The notes below the pieces were generated by a model, which saw only the letters and a list, made by a program, of their open reading frames with translations, was not told where the DNA came from and made no database searches. From assembly GCA_017394475.1 (NCBI GenBank), contig JAFPYQ010000217.1, positions 1-5,484 on the forward strand: a DNA stretch of 5,484 bases, in the 5' to 3' direction. Below are positions 1 to 5,484 of the stretch, piece after piece (the first letter of the stretch is position 1; each line of letters opens with the position of its first letter). This DNA is from Oscillospiraceae bacterium (lineage in GTDB: Bacteria > Bacillota > Clostridia > Oscillospirales > Ruminococcaceae). A program made the translations under genes and the position numbers.

Positions 1-518
1 AGATATGCCAGCATTTCTGCATATTTCTTCATTATGGTCCTTTCTTCAAGATAGTTGAAGAAATAACCGTATACATAGCCCTTGAAGAATGCCTTTATGC
101 TTTCATAGACTGTGCTGTCGGAATTGACCTTTTCCTTGAACAGATCGATGACAGCCTGTATCCTGTCAAATTCTATGAAGCTGCTGCCGTCGTTGAGGGC
201 GATGACAGTATCAGCCTGGGATTTGAAGAAAAGCTTGCCCAGTGAATGGACATTCTTTTCGCCCGTTTCGTCCTTTGTCTCACTGTATGACCAGATGAGG
301 AAAGCCCTCTGCATATTTTTCAGGGTGTCCTCGGATCGTGCGGTGAGGTCAGCAGGGTCTACCGTCCAGTGATGGGATATAGTCTTGTTCTTGTTGAAAT
401 CATCGAGTATGGCCTCTATCTCCTCTCTGAATGCATCATAGGCGGGAGAATTGTCCATATATATCACAGCATCCATAAGCTGCGGAGCGATAACGGTTAT
501 ATCAAATTTCAGGCTCAT
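1..518 (-). CDS. Hypothetical protein, 3' end beyond window (partial)
   Basis: An open frame runs from an ATG at 518-516 to the left edge without a stop, giving 172 complete codons; the C-terminus lies outside the window. The protein begins MSLKFDITVIAPQLMDAV. It has no signal peptide or clear membrane segment and looks like a soluble, acidic, helix-rich cytoplasmic protein. Phe, Tyr and Lys are frequent in the last part seen (FFKGYVYGYFFNYLEER, about residues 147-163). The start is supported by an AAGGGG ribosome binding site 8 bases upstream (527-532). I do not recognise the family and see no catalytic motif. It lies 61 bases downstream of pyrE in the same direction, with no terminator visible between them, so read-through from the pyrE promoter is likely; nothing in the sequence ties it to pyrimidine metabolism. 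Coding nature is well supported by the long open frame, codon pattern and ribosome binding site; function is unknown. Confidence 0.85.
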   Translation of the reverse strand, partial: MSLKFDITVIAPQLMDAVIYMDNSPAYDAFREEIEAILDDFNKNKTISHHWTVDPADLTARSEDTLKNMQRAFLIWSYSETKDETGEKNVHSLGKLFFKSQADTVIALNDGSSFIEFDRIQAVIDLFKEKVNSDSTVYESIKAFFKGYVYGYFFNYLEERTIMKKYAEMLAY

Positions 519-526
519 TTTTTACA

Positions 527-532
527 CCCCTT
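527..532 (-). promoter_or_regulatory. Ribosome binding site of the partial hypothetical gene
   Basis: The minus strand reads AAGGGGTG followed by a short A-rich spacer and ATG at 518. This purine-rich stretch sits at normal Shine-Dalgarno distance and fixes the start of the truncated gene at 518 rather than at one of the downstream Met codons. Confidence 0.7.
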
Positions 533-579
533 GAATCATAAAGTTGTACCAAAAAGTCAGGAACTATGTGTTATGAAGA

Positions 580-1233
580 TCATACTCCGTACTGTGCCCT
601 GTATTCCTTCATAGCGTTCAGGTATTCCTTGCCGCTTACCTCGCCATCCTCGATGGCCTTGATTATATCGTTTATATCAACTATGGGATATACTTTTATG
701 CCGAAATCCTCATAAGCCTGCTGAACGGCGGAGAGGGATGTGTCAAGAGCTTTTTCCATGCGGTCTACAGTGATGACCATAGCCGTTACTTCGACCTTTG
801 CGGCGCCGGTTATCTTCGGGTAGGATTCCTTGAGCGCCTTTCCCGAGGTCATAACATCATCTATGATGATAATCCTGTCGCCGTCCTTGGGTACATCACC
901 CACGAACATGCCGCCCTCACCGTGATCCTTGACTTCCTTGCGGTCAAAGCAGTAACCGATGTTCATATCATATTTCCTTGCAAGAGCCACGGCTGTGCTG
1001 ACAGCAAGGGGGATGCCCTTGTAAGCAGGACCGAACAGCTTGTCCGCATCTATCTTGTTGTGAACTATGCAGTCTGCATAGAAACCGCCCAGTTTTTCGA
1101 GCTGGGAGCCTTTTTTATATTCTCCCGCATTTATGAAATACGGAGCCTTTCTTCCGCTTTTGAGCGTGAAATCGCCGAATTTGAGCACTCCGCACTCAGC
1201 CATGAACCTTATGAATTCGTTTTTATATGCCAT
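580..1233 (-). CDS. pyrE: Orotate phosphoribosyltransferase PyrE
   Basis: PyrE joins orotate to PRPP to give orotidine 5'-monophosphate, the fifth step of de novo UMP synthesis, in the cytoplasm. The 217-residue length is normal for bacterial PyrE. Residues 22-37 (FTLKSGRKAPYFINAG) match the N-terminal orotate-side motif. GPAYKGIPLA at 68-77 is the conserved pocket segment, and DRKEVKDHGEGG at 97-108 is the flexible catalytic loop with the Lys and His residues that contact pyrophosphate. IIIIDDVMTSGKA at 121-133 is the PRPP-binding loop with the two Asp residues. All key motifs are intact. The ATG at 1233 has an AGGGGTG ribosome binding site (1238-1244), and the stop is TGA at 582-580. A strong promoter lies just upstream (1294-1322). 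No other pyr gene is visible on either side; the downstream neighbour is an unrecognised gene in the same direction. I see no PyrR-type attenuator in the short leader. Confidence 0.97.
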   Translation of the reverse strand: MAYKNEFIRFMAECGVLKFGDFTLKSGRKAPYFINAGEYKKGSQLEKLGGFYADCIVHNKIDADKLFGPAYKGIPLAVSTAVALARKYDMNIGYCFDRKEVKDHGEGGMFVGDVPKDGDRIIIIDDVMTSGKALKESYPKITGAAKVEVTAMVITVDRMEKALDTSLSAVQQAYEDFGIKVYPIVDINDIIKAIEDGEVSGKEYLNAMKEYRAQYGV

Positions 1234-1293
1234 ATCGCACCCCTGTTTTCAATGCACTTTTCAGTCAGCCTTACAGCAAAACTGTACAAATCA

Positions 1294-1322
1294 ATTATAT
1301 CACATCTTTAAAATATTGTCAA
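1294..1322 (-). promoter_or_regulatory. Sigma-A promoter of pyrE
   Basis: On the minus strand a perfect -35 box TTGACA (1322-1317) and a perfect -10 box TATAAT (1299-1294) are separated by exactly 17 bases. The -10 is preceded by TGA, an extended -10 signal. AT-rich DNA lies upstream of the -35, as in an UP element. The start of transcription is predicted near 1287, giving a leader of about 54 nt before the pyrE ATG. TACAG and CTGTA (1286-1282 and 1276-1272 on the minus strand) could form a small hairpin at the very 5' end of the mRNA. The promoter lies directly behind the terminator of the upstream operon, so pyrE is transcribed independently of it. Confidence 0.9.
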
Positions 1323-1377
1323 ATATTTTATTGTATCTGCGTGAAATTTTTATGCCGGTATCCTATGTGTCGACAAT

Positions 1378-1409
1378 AAAAGATACCCTTGCGGTGAGGC
1401 AAGGGTATC
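1378..1409 (-). terminator. Intrinsic terminator of the cyclase/solute-binding protein operon
   Basis: A perfect 11-bp inverted repeat, GATACCCTTGC (1382-1392) and GCAAGGGTATC (1399-1409), encloses a 6-base loop. Read on the minus strand the stem is followed at once by TTTTATT, the U-tract of a rho-independent terminator. It lies about 55 bases after the stop codon of the solute-binding protein. On the plus strand no T-run follows the stem, so the terminator works in one direction only. Confidence 0.93.
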
Positions 1410-1464
1410 GGTGCAGATGCTTTCTGTGATGCCGCAAAGTGAGAATGTGCAGATCAAAGGGTCA

Positions 1465-3405
1465 TCATTCCGTGTTTTTCAGCCTTTCCTGTTCCCACTG
1501 TTCATAGGCGGCGTTGAATTCCTCCATGCTCATGGATCTTTCGTGTATCACCATGCCTTTGTAGCGTGAACGTGCAAGACCATAGGGTGCAAACTGACCA
1601 TCGAACTGACTGAGGCGGTCGGCTACATAGCCGTCACCGTTGCTCACACGGCTGGGACACACTATGGCATGATCTATGAGCAGAGCCTCGGCCTCTGCAT
1701 AGAGCTCATATCTCTTTCCTATGTCATCATAGGTAACGGATGCCTTGTTTACCAGATCGATGTATTCTGCAAAGAGCGCCTTTATCTCCGGGTCTTCGGA
1801 CTTATCCCAGAACGAGAAGTTGTTGTCAGCGGCAAAGGGCTCGGCGTAGGTGGCAGGGTCTGCAAAGTCTGCACCGTAATTGCATAGCAGCAGTGCATAT
1901 TTGCCGCTGCGGCGAACTGCGGAGAGAAATCCTGTATCGGGGCCGCGCTCTACTATGACATCTACATAATCGGTACCAAGACAGTCTTCAAGCTGTTTCT
2001 TGGCTACCTGACATTCATTCTCCCAGTTGTTTATGGCGGGGTTATAGGGGAGCAGCACCTTGACCGGGAATGTGACGCCCTCTTTTTCAAGAGCGGTGCG
2101 TGCCTTGTCCCTGTGGCTCTGTGCAAGTGCGGTATCAAAGGTTTCCTTTGCCATTATCTGCTCAAAGGGCGGGAAATCGGTGTAGTCCTTTCCTCCTGTG
2201 GAAACAAAGGTCTTGGGGGTGATGGTCTTCTGCAGGAGTATGTCGGGATTGTAGGGCTCATATACCTCGGCAAGGGCTCTCCTGTCCAGGGAATACATGA
2301 TGGATTTCCTGAAATCCTCATTTACCACTGCCTTGCTCCAGTTATCGGGCTCGTATTTTGCACCGAACTCGGGCTTGAAGTTGAACCCGTAGAAATAGCT
2401 GTATGCGATATCGGGGCGCATACTGTGGATCTGTGAGGCTGTTTCCGGGTCTGCCATCCATTTATCCATATCGTCAACGCCGATAAGTATCTGATCTATA
2501 TCGCCGTTCAGGAAACTCTCTGTGGAGACCTCGGATGCATCCTTCCTGTATTTGGCATTGATCTCGTCGATGTGTACATTATCCTTGTCCCAGTAGGTCT
2601 CGTTCTTTATAAGGGTGCGCTTTTCCTGCGGGATGAACTCGGCGAGCCTGAACGCACCGTTGTAGAGGATATTTTCCTTGCTCCTGCCGAACATATCCCC
2701 CGATCTGTTGAGAAAGTCCCTGTTTACGGGCATATATGCGGAATAGGAAAGGCAGCTCAGGAAGAAGGAGCAGGGATGATCGAGAGTGTAGACCAGAGTG
2801 TAGTCATCAACTGCAGTCACGCCGATATCCTCGGGCTTTACCTCCTCCACGGGGACGAGCTCCTCGCCGTCCTCATCGGTGGTGAGCCTTCCGCCGTCGC
2901 TCTTCATCATGTATTCGGTGTAGTCATAGTAGTTCTGGACATTATGCACATTGCCGCCCACATCATAGATGTACTGATTATCCGATTCATTTGCAGCATT
3001 GTTTATGTACTGTGCGGAGGCTACCCAGTCATCTGCCTTGACCTCTGCCACTTCGTTGCCGTCACAGTCCACCCATTTCACGCCGCGGCGTATCTTGAAG
3101 GTCCAGACGGACATATCCTCGTTATGAGACCAGCTTTCTGCCAGCCCCGGGACGATATTCCCGTATTTATCGTAGTCTATGAGATTATCCACAAGATTGG
3201 AGCACAGTGCGTAATCCACCTCGGTATCGGTCTTGAGGTAGTTCAGTGTCTCTATCTCGCCGAAATAGACGATGTTGTAGATGTTTTTTTCTGCATTGGC
3301 GCTGTTGTCTTCATTCTCCAGTGAAGGCAGCTTTTTTGAGCAGCCGCACACCGTGAGCAGAGCGAGGACACAGGCGGTGATCCTTGGAAGGGAATTTTTC
3401 TTCAT
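1465..3405 (-). CDS. Family 5 extracellular solute-binding lipoprotein (peptide/OppA-like)
   Basis: This 646-residue protein is a secreted, lipid-anchored ligand-binding protein of the SBP_bac_5 family, whose members bind oligopeptides, nickel or similar solutes for ABC transporters. The N-terminus has a Lys-rich start, a hydrophobic stretch and a lipobox VCGC with the lipid-modified Cys at residue 22, followed by a short Asn/Glu-rich linker. The mature part shows the family signature around residues 87-130 (GLAESW, WTFKIRRGVKW, KADDWVAS), NGAFRLAEF at 249-257, a YSLDRRALAEVY segment near 371-382, and EAEALLIDHAIVCP at 571-584. The length is typical of clostridial OppA-like proteins. The start at 3405 is preceded by a strong AAGGAGGAA ribosome binding site (3411-3419). 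Only 16 bases separate it from the stop of the diguanylate cyclase gene, so the two are one operon. No permease or ATPase gene is visible in the window, so its partner transporter, if any, is encoded elsewhere or it serves a sensing role. The true ligand cannot be read from the sequence. Confidence 0.93.
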   Translation of the reverse strand: MKKNSLPRITACVLALLTVCGCSKKLPSLENEDNSANAEKNIYNIVYFGEIETLNYLKTDTEVDYALCSNLVDNLIDYDKYGNIVPGLAESWSHNEDMSVWTFKIRRGVKWVDCDGNEVAEVKADDWVASAQYINNAANESDNQYIYDVGGNVHNVQNYYDYTEYMMKSDGGRLTTDEDGEELVPVEEVKPEDIGVTAVDDYTLVYTLDHPCSFFLSCLSYSAYMPVNRDFLNRSGDMFGRSKENILYNGAFRLAEFIPQEKRTLIKNETYWDKDNVHIDEINAKYRKDASEVSTESFLNGDIDQILIGVDDMDKWMADPETASQIHSMRPDIAYSYFYGFNFKPEFGAKYEPDNWSKAVVNEDFRKSIMYSLDRRALAEVYEPYNPDILLQKTITPKTFVSTGGKDYTDFPPFEQIMAKETFDTALAQSHRDKARTALEKEGVTFPVKVLLPYNPAINNWENECQVAKKQLEDCLGTDYVDVIVERGPDTGFLSAVRRSGKYALLLCNYGADFADPATYAEPFAADNNFSFWDKSEDPEIKALFAEYIDLVNKASVTYDDIGKRYELYAEAEALLIDHAIVCPSRVSNGDGYVADRLSQFDGQFAPYGLARSRYKGMVIHERSMSMEEFNAAYEQWEQERLKNTE

Positions 3406-3421
3406 TCTCGTTCCTCCTTGT

Positions 3422-4858
3422 CTATACTCTCATCGCTTTGCCTATCTGTTCATAGTATTTCTGCTTTGCCTCATACATTTCCTGCTCGGCGTTCTTTATA
3501 AGGGCGTCCATGCTCATATCACCACTTCGGATACCGATGCCCACTGCTGCGTGATAGTCATTCCTCTGCAGAGCATCGTTGAAAGCGGCAAGGCACGCAT
3601 TTACCTCACTTTCTGTTTTACCCGACTCGAATACGATGAATTCATCACCGCCGATGCGGTATATATGGTCACCGCCGAACTCTATCTTAAGAGTATCGGC
3701 AATAAAGCGCAGCATCTGATCGCCTGCATAGTGCCCCTTGCTGTTGTTGACCTCGTGGAGGCCGTTCACATCTATGTATATACAGATGATCCTGTCTGCC
3801 GTGCCTTCGAGCTTTTTGAGATATGCCTCATAGCGGTTGCGGTTCTGCAGACCTGTGAGGGCATCTGTGTTTGCCTTGTGCTCGGTCTCCGCGATGGATG
3901 CGCGTATCTCCCGTATAAGCCAGATGGAATATATCAGCACCAGAATGGCAAACAATACGATTATCTTGTACACGCCGGTCCTGATTGGCGTTACATCCGA
4001 GAATACAGCGCTTTCGGGAACCAGAGCCACCATCTCCCAGTCCTCTATATCGAACGGCAGATAGCACATATAGAGATTTTCGCTCTTGGCATCGGAATTG
4101 AATACGGAATAGCCCTTCTTTCCGCCAAGGATGTCGCTGATGGTGCCTTCCTTGGTATAGGAGCTGTTTATCTGCGTGAAGGCGATATCATTGATATTCC
4201 TGATCTGATCGTTGGAGGAGTTGATGATGATCTCGCCTGTCCTGCGGTCTACCACATAGCAGTAGCCTTTTTTTTCGTATATGCTGGGTATCCACGCCTT
4301 TGCTATGTTTTCGGGGTTGGCTGCACTGTAAAGCACACCTATACAGATCCCGTCCTTGCGAATGGGGACATAGCTGCGTATAACATTTATATTCGGATTT
4401 GCAGCAGATGGCTGCGGCCCGCTTATATGCTCCCCGAGGATGGATTCATGTTCAAAATCCAGCTTGCCTTCAAAATTGCTGCGGTGCCCTTTGGAAAGTA
4501 CTACCCGGTCTTCCGGGAGGAGCACGCCTATCTGGGTTATCATGCTGTTTATATCATAATTCGCAAGATATCCGCTGACCTCTAATGAATCTATATCCTC
4601 GGCATTGCCGATGAGCCCTGCGATAACGCGGAGCATCGTCCTGTCACTCCTGAGATTTGCTTCCAGGCCGTCTATGGCGTTTTCGGTCTGTACTGCAAGG
4701 TCGTCATAGCAGGAGGATTCTGTTTTCAGGTACACCCGATAGACAAAGGCAGCTGCAATACTCAGAAGAACGAGGATAAGTATCCCTGTTACTATGGCAT
4801 ATCGCTGCTGTCGGGGGGTAAGCACACCCTCCCTTTGCTTTTCGTCCTTTTTTGCCAT
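3422..4858 (-). CDS. Membrane-bound diguanylate cyclase with dCache-like sensor and GGDEF domain
   Basis: The 478-residue protein is predicted to make the second messenger c-di-GMP from two GTP at the inner face of the membrane, controlled by an extracytoplasmic sensor. Transmembrane helix 1 is about residues 20-43. Residues 44-292 form an outside domain that looks like dCache; the segments RSYVPIRKDGICIGVLYSAANPENI (161-185) and GYCYVVDRRTGEIIINSS (198-215) are typical. Helix 2 is about 295-315, followed by a short signalling helix. The GGDEF domain starts with NTDALTGLQNRNRYE (330-344). The metal Asp363, guanine contacts Asn371 and Asp380, and the motif GGDEF at 403-407 are all present, so it should be active. 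The inhibitory site RxxD is not kept: the equivalent is Phe394-Gly-Gly-Asp397. No EAL or HD-GYP domain is attached. The ATG at 4858 has AAGGA 7 bases upstream. It is the first gene of an operon with the solute-binding lipoprotein. Confidence 0.93.
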   Translation of the reverse strand: MAKKDEKQREGVLTPRQQRYAIVTGILILVLLSIAAAFVYRVYLKTESSCYDDLAVQTENAIDGLEANLRSDRTMLRVIAGLIGNAEDIDSLEVSGYLANYDINSMITQIGVLLPEDRVVLSKGHRSNFEGKLDFEHESILGEHISGPQPSAANPNINVIRSYVPIRKDGICIGVLYSAANPENIAKAWIPSIYEKKGYCYVVDRRTGEIIINSSNDQIRNINDIAFTQINSSYTKEGTISDILGGKKGYSVFNSDAKSENLYMCYLPFDIEDWEMVALVPESAVFSDVTPIRTGVYKIIVLFAILVLIYSIWLIREIRASIAETEHKANTDALTGLQNRNRYEAYLKKLEGTADRIICIYIDVNGLHEVNNSKGHYAGDQMLRFIADTLKIEFGGDHIYRIGGDEFIVFESGKTESEVNACLAAFNDALQRNDYHAAVGIGIRSGDMSMDALIKNAEQEMYEAKQKYYEQIGKAMRV

Positions 4859-4865
4859 TATGTAT

Positions 4866-4906
4866 TCCTTATGATCTTATGATAAAGATGAACTCTGTGA
4901 TAAGGT
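4866..4906 (-). promoter_or_regulatory. Shine-Dalgarno region with possible self-pairing and tandem repeat
   Basis: The ribosome binding site of the cyclase gene is AAGGA (4870-4866), 7 bases before the ATG. It lies at the end of two perfect head-to-tail copies of ATCATAAG (4883-4876 and 4875-4868 on the minus strand). About 27 bases upstream, CCTTAT (4905-4900) is exactly complementary to ATAAGG (4872-4867), so the mRNA could fold and hide the site. The bases are directly visible; a regulatory role is inference, and a 6-bp AU-rich stem would be weak by itself. Confidence 0.4.
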
Positions 4907-4957
4907 ATGGATTTCTGAATGATCTGTTTTATGCCGATATGAGCCTGACGCAGGTAT

Positions 4958-4993
4958 GATGTAAAAAAGATCTGTCTGTGTCAGAACTACATC
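4958..4993 (-). promoter_or_regulatory. Possible 5'-end hairpin in the cyclase mRNA leader
   Basis: Near the predicted transcription start, GATGTA (4993-4988) and TACATC (4963-4958) on the minus strand can pair. Inside them TCTG-ACA-CAGA can form a second small stem, followed by a run of six T. The leader from about 4993 to 4859 is roughly 135 nt, longer than a ribosome binding site needs. I compared it by eye with c-di-GMP-I and -II riboswitch patterns and saw no match. It may only be an mRNA-stabilising stem. Confidence 0.3.
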
Positions 4994-4999
4994 AAGACT

Positions 5000-5028
5000 A
5001 TTATATCAGAAATCAGAGCTGAAATCAA
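5000..5028 (-). promoter_or_regulatory. Sigma-A promoter of the cyclase/solute-binding protein operon
   Basis: On the minus strand a -35 box TTGATT (5028-5023; 4 of 6 consensus bases) and a perfect -10 box TATAAT (5005-5000) are 17 bases apart. TGA before the -10 makes it an extended -10 promoter. Transcription should start near 4993, leaving a leader of about 135 nt. The spacer contains two TCTGAT repeats and a small TCAG-AG-CTGA dyad (5013-5022). A 10-bp palindrome lies about 22 bases upstream of the -35. Confidence 0.8.
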
Positions 5029-5049
5029 GTGTGTTTTTGTATAATTTTT

Positions 5050-5059
5050 ACAAATTTGT
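5050..5059. promoter_or_regulatory. Palindrome ACAAATTTGT upstream of the cyclase promoter
   Basis: A perfect 10-bp palindrome, ACAAATTTGT, sits in AT-rich DNA about 22 bases upstream of the -35 box, where an activator or a repressor could bind. GTATA (5039-5043) and TATAC (5068-5072) flank it as an imperfectly centred outer dyad. No regulator gene is nearby. In AT-rich DNA a palindrome of this size can arise by chance. Confidence 0.25.
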
Positions 5060-5080
5060 TAGTGTACTATACATAAATAG

Positions 5081-5117
5081 AAAACAACCGCCATCGGATA
5101 TTGTATCCGATAGCGGT
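5081..5117 (-). terminator. Intrinsic terminator of the gene at the right edge
   Basis: A 14-position inverted repeat (5087-5100 with 5104-5117) has 13 pairs and one C-A mismatch and closes a 3-base loop. Read on the minus strand, the GC-rich base of the stem is followed by TGTTTTC, a short U-tract. It begins 20 bases after the TGA of the upstream gene. It separates that gene from the diguanylate cyclase operon, which therefore has its own promoter. Confidence 0.88.
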
Positions 5118-5136
5118 CATGTATAGGATCAGTGGT

Positions 5137-5484
5137 TCACACTTCTTCCGAAACTGCACACTGGCTGAGATATCCCAGATAGCTTTCGGGATAATGGGCA
5201 TCGAACAGGTCGTTGAAAGCGTCTGCGCCTATCTTCTTTTCCCCGATGACGACGAACCATTCGCGGGTGAATATATTAAGGTCAATGTATATCGCAGGGA
5301 GCTCTGCTCCGTCGAGGACTGCAGCAAGGTAGCACTGCTCCATGACTCCTGCGAATTTGTATGCTGACATGCCCTGTCCGAAGCCTTCCTTTTCACGGCA
5401 GGCATCGGCGATATAGCTCACAAGCTCGTTCTGGTAGTATTTCCTGTATATCTCGGAAGTGGGAGCATAGCCGTACATGAGCTC
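5137..5484 (-). CDS. Hypothetical protein, 5' end beyond window (partial)
   Basis: The frame is open from the right edge to a TGA at 5139-5137, giving 115 codons. The first Met in view is encoded at 5478-5476, but the frame continues upstream of it (Glu-Leu) and no ribosome binding site is visible in the six bases available, so it is probably internal. The visible part is a soluble-looking segment with many aromatic residues. Near the middle is a run of hydrophobic beta-like sequence, LPAIYIDLNIFTREWFVVIGEKK, and the end is FNDLFDAHYPESYLGYLSQCAVSEEV. There is no membrane segment or known catalytic motif, and I do not recognise the family. It ends just before a strong terminator and is not part of the cyclase operon. 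Confidence 0.8.
   Translation of the reverse strand, partial: ELMYGYAPTSEIYRKYYQNELVSYIADACREKEGFGQGMSAYKFAGVMEQCYLAAVLDGAELPAIYIDLNIFTREWFVVIGEKKIGADAFNDLFDAHYPESYLGYLSQCAVSEEV

Noticed and set aside
112..614. Two short plus-strand open frames (112-372 and 369-614)
   Set aside because: They are opposite the partial gene at 1-518 and the end of pyrE. The minus-strand frame is longer, has a good ribosome binding site and reads as a natural protein.
1287..1299. Possible UTP-sensitive reiterative transcription at the pyrE start, as in E. coli pyrBI (T-run in ATTTG)
   Set aside because: The T-run begins only about four bases after the -10 box, too close to be the start of transcription; the likely start is near the G at 1287.
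1378..1409. Bidirectional terminator or repeat element between the solute-binding protein gene and pyrE
   Set aside because: Only the minus strand carries a U-tract after the stem, and no second copy of the hairpin sequence is seen in the window.
2572..3324. A 250-codon open frame on the plus strand inside the solute-binding protein gene
   Set aside because: It lies wholly opposite a conserved coding region. Its hydrophobic His/Ile/Val-rich translation reflects the codon bias of the real gene on the other strand.
3281..4585. A 434-codon open frame on the plus strand opposite the cyclase and solute-binding protein genes
   Set aside because: It is antisense to two genes with clear domains, its translation has the Tyr/Val/Ile/Cys-rich look of an antisense shadow, it spans a gene boundary, and it has no domain motif.
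4859..4993. c-di-GMP riboswitch in the leader of the cyclase gene
   Set aside because: No conserved GEMM-I or GEMM-II core or tetraloop-receptor pattern could be recognised by eye.

Overview
The window looks like chromosomal DNA from a low-to-medium GC Gram-positive anaerobe of the Clostridia, most likely Ruminococcus-like (Oscillospiraceae). This is an inference from protein style: a Firmicutes-type lipoprotein signal, family 5 solute-binding protein features, a GGDEF protein with a 'DVNGL' active-site loop, purine-rich ribosome binding sites and near-consensus sigma-A promoters. No 16S or other marker gene is present, so the genus is not certain. All five genes I can support lie on the minus strand, so the window is best read from its right end to its left.

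Right to left: (1) The 3' part of an unrecognised protein gene enters at the right edge (5484 to 5137) and ends at a strong intrinsic terminator (5081-5117). (2) A 278-base intergenic region follows. It holds that terminator, an AT-rich palindrome, an extended -10 sigma-A promoter and a leader of about 135 nt. (3) A two-gene operon comes next. Its first gene encodes a membrane-anchored diguanylate cyclase with an extracytoplasmic dCache-like sensor (4858 to 3422). Sixteen bases downstream lies a lipoprotein solute-binding protein of the peptide/nickel family 5 (3405 to 1465). The operon ends at a perfect 11-bp hairpin terminator (1378-1409). (4) A textbook promoter at 1294-1322 then drives pyrE, orotate phosphoribosyltransferase (1233 to 580). 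(5) After 61 bases, in the same direction, an unrecognised gene starts at 518 and runs off the left edge. It is clearly coding and has a good ribosome binding site.

The gene pair most worth attention is the diguanylate cyclase with its solute-binding lipoprotein. The binding protein has no permease or ATPase gene beside it in this window. Both proteins would face the outside of the same membrane, so the lipoprotein may present a ligand to the sensor of the cyclase and link an extracellular solute, perhaps a peptide, to c-di-GMP. This is a hypothesis from gene order and topology. The cyclase keeps its metal and guanine residues but lacks the Arg of the inhibitory RxxD site. Its mRNA leader also contains a tandem repeat across the Shine-Dalgarno sequence and an upstream stretch that could pair with it. 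No mobile element, CRISPR array, tRNA or rRNA was seen.
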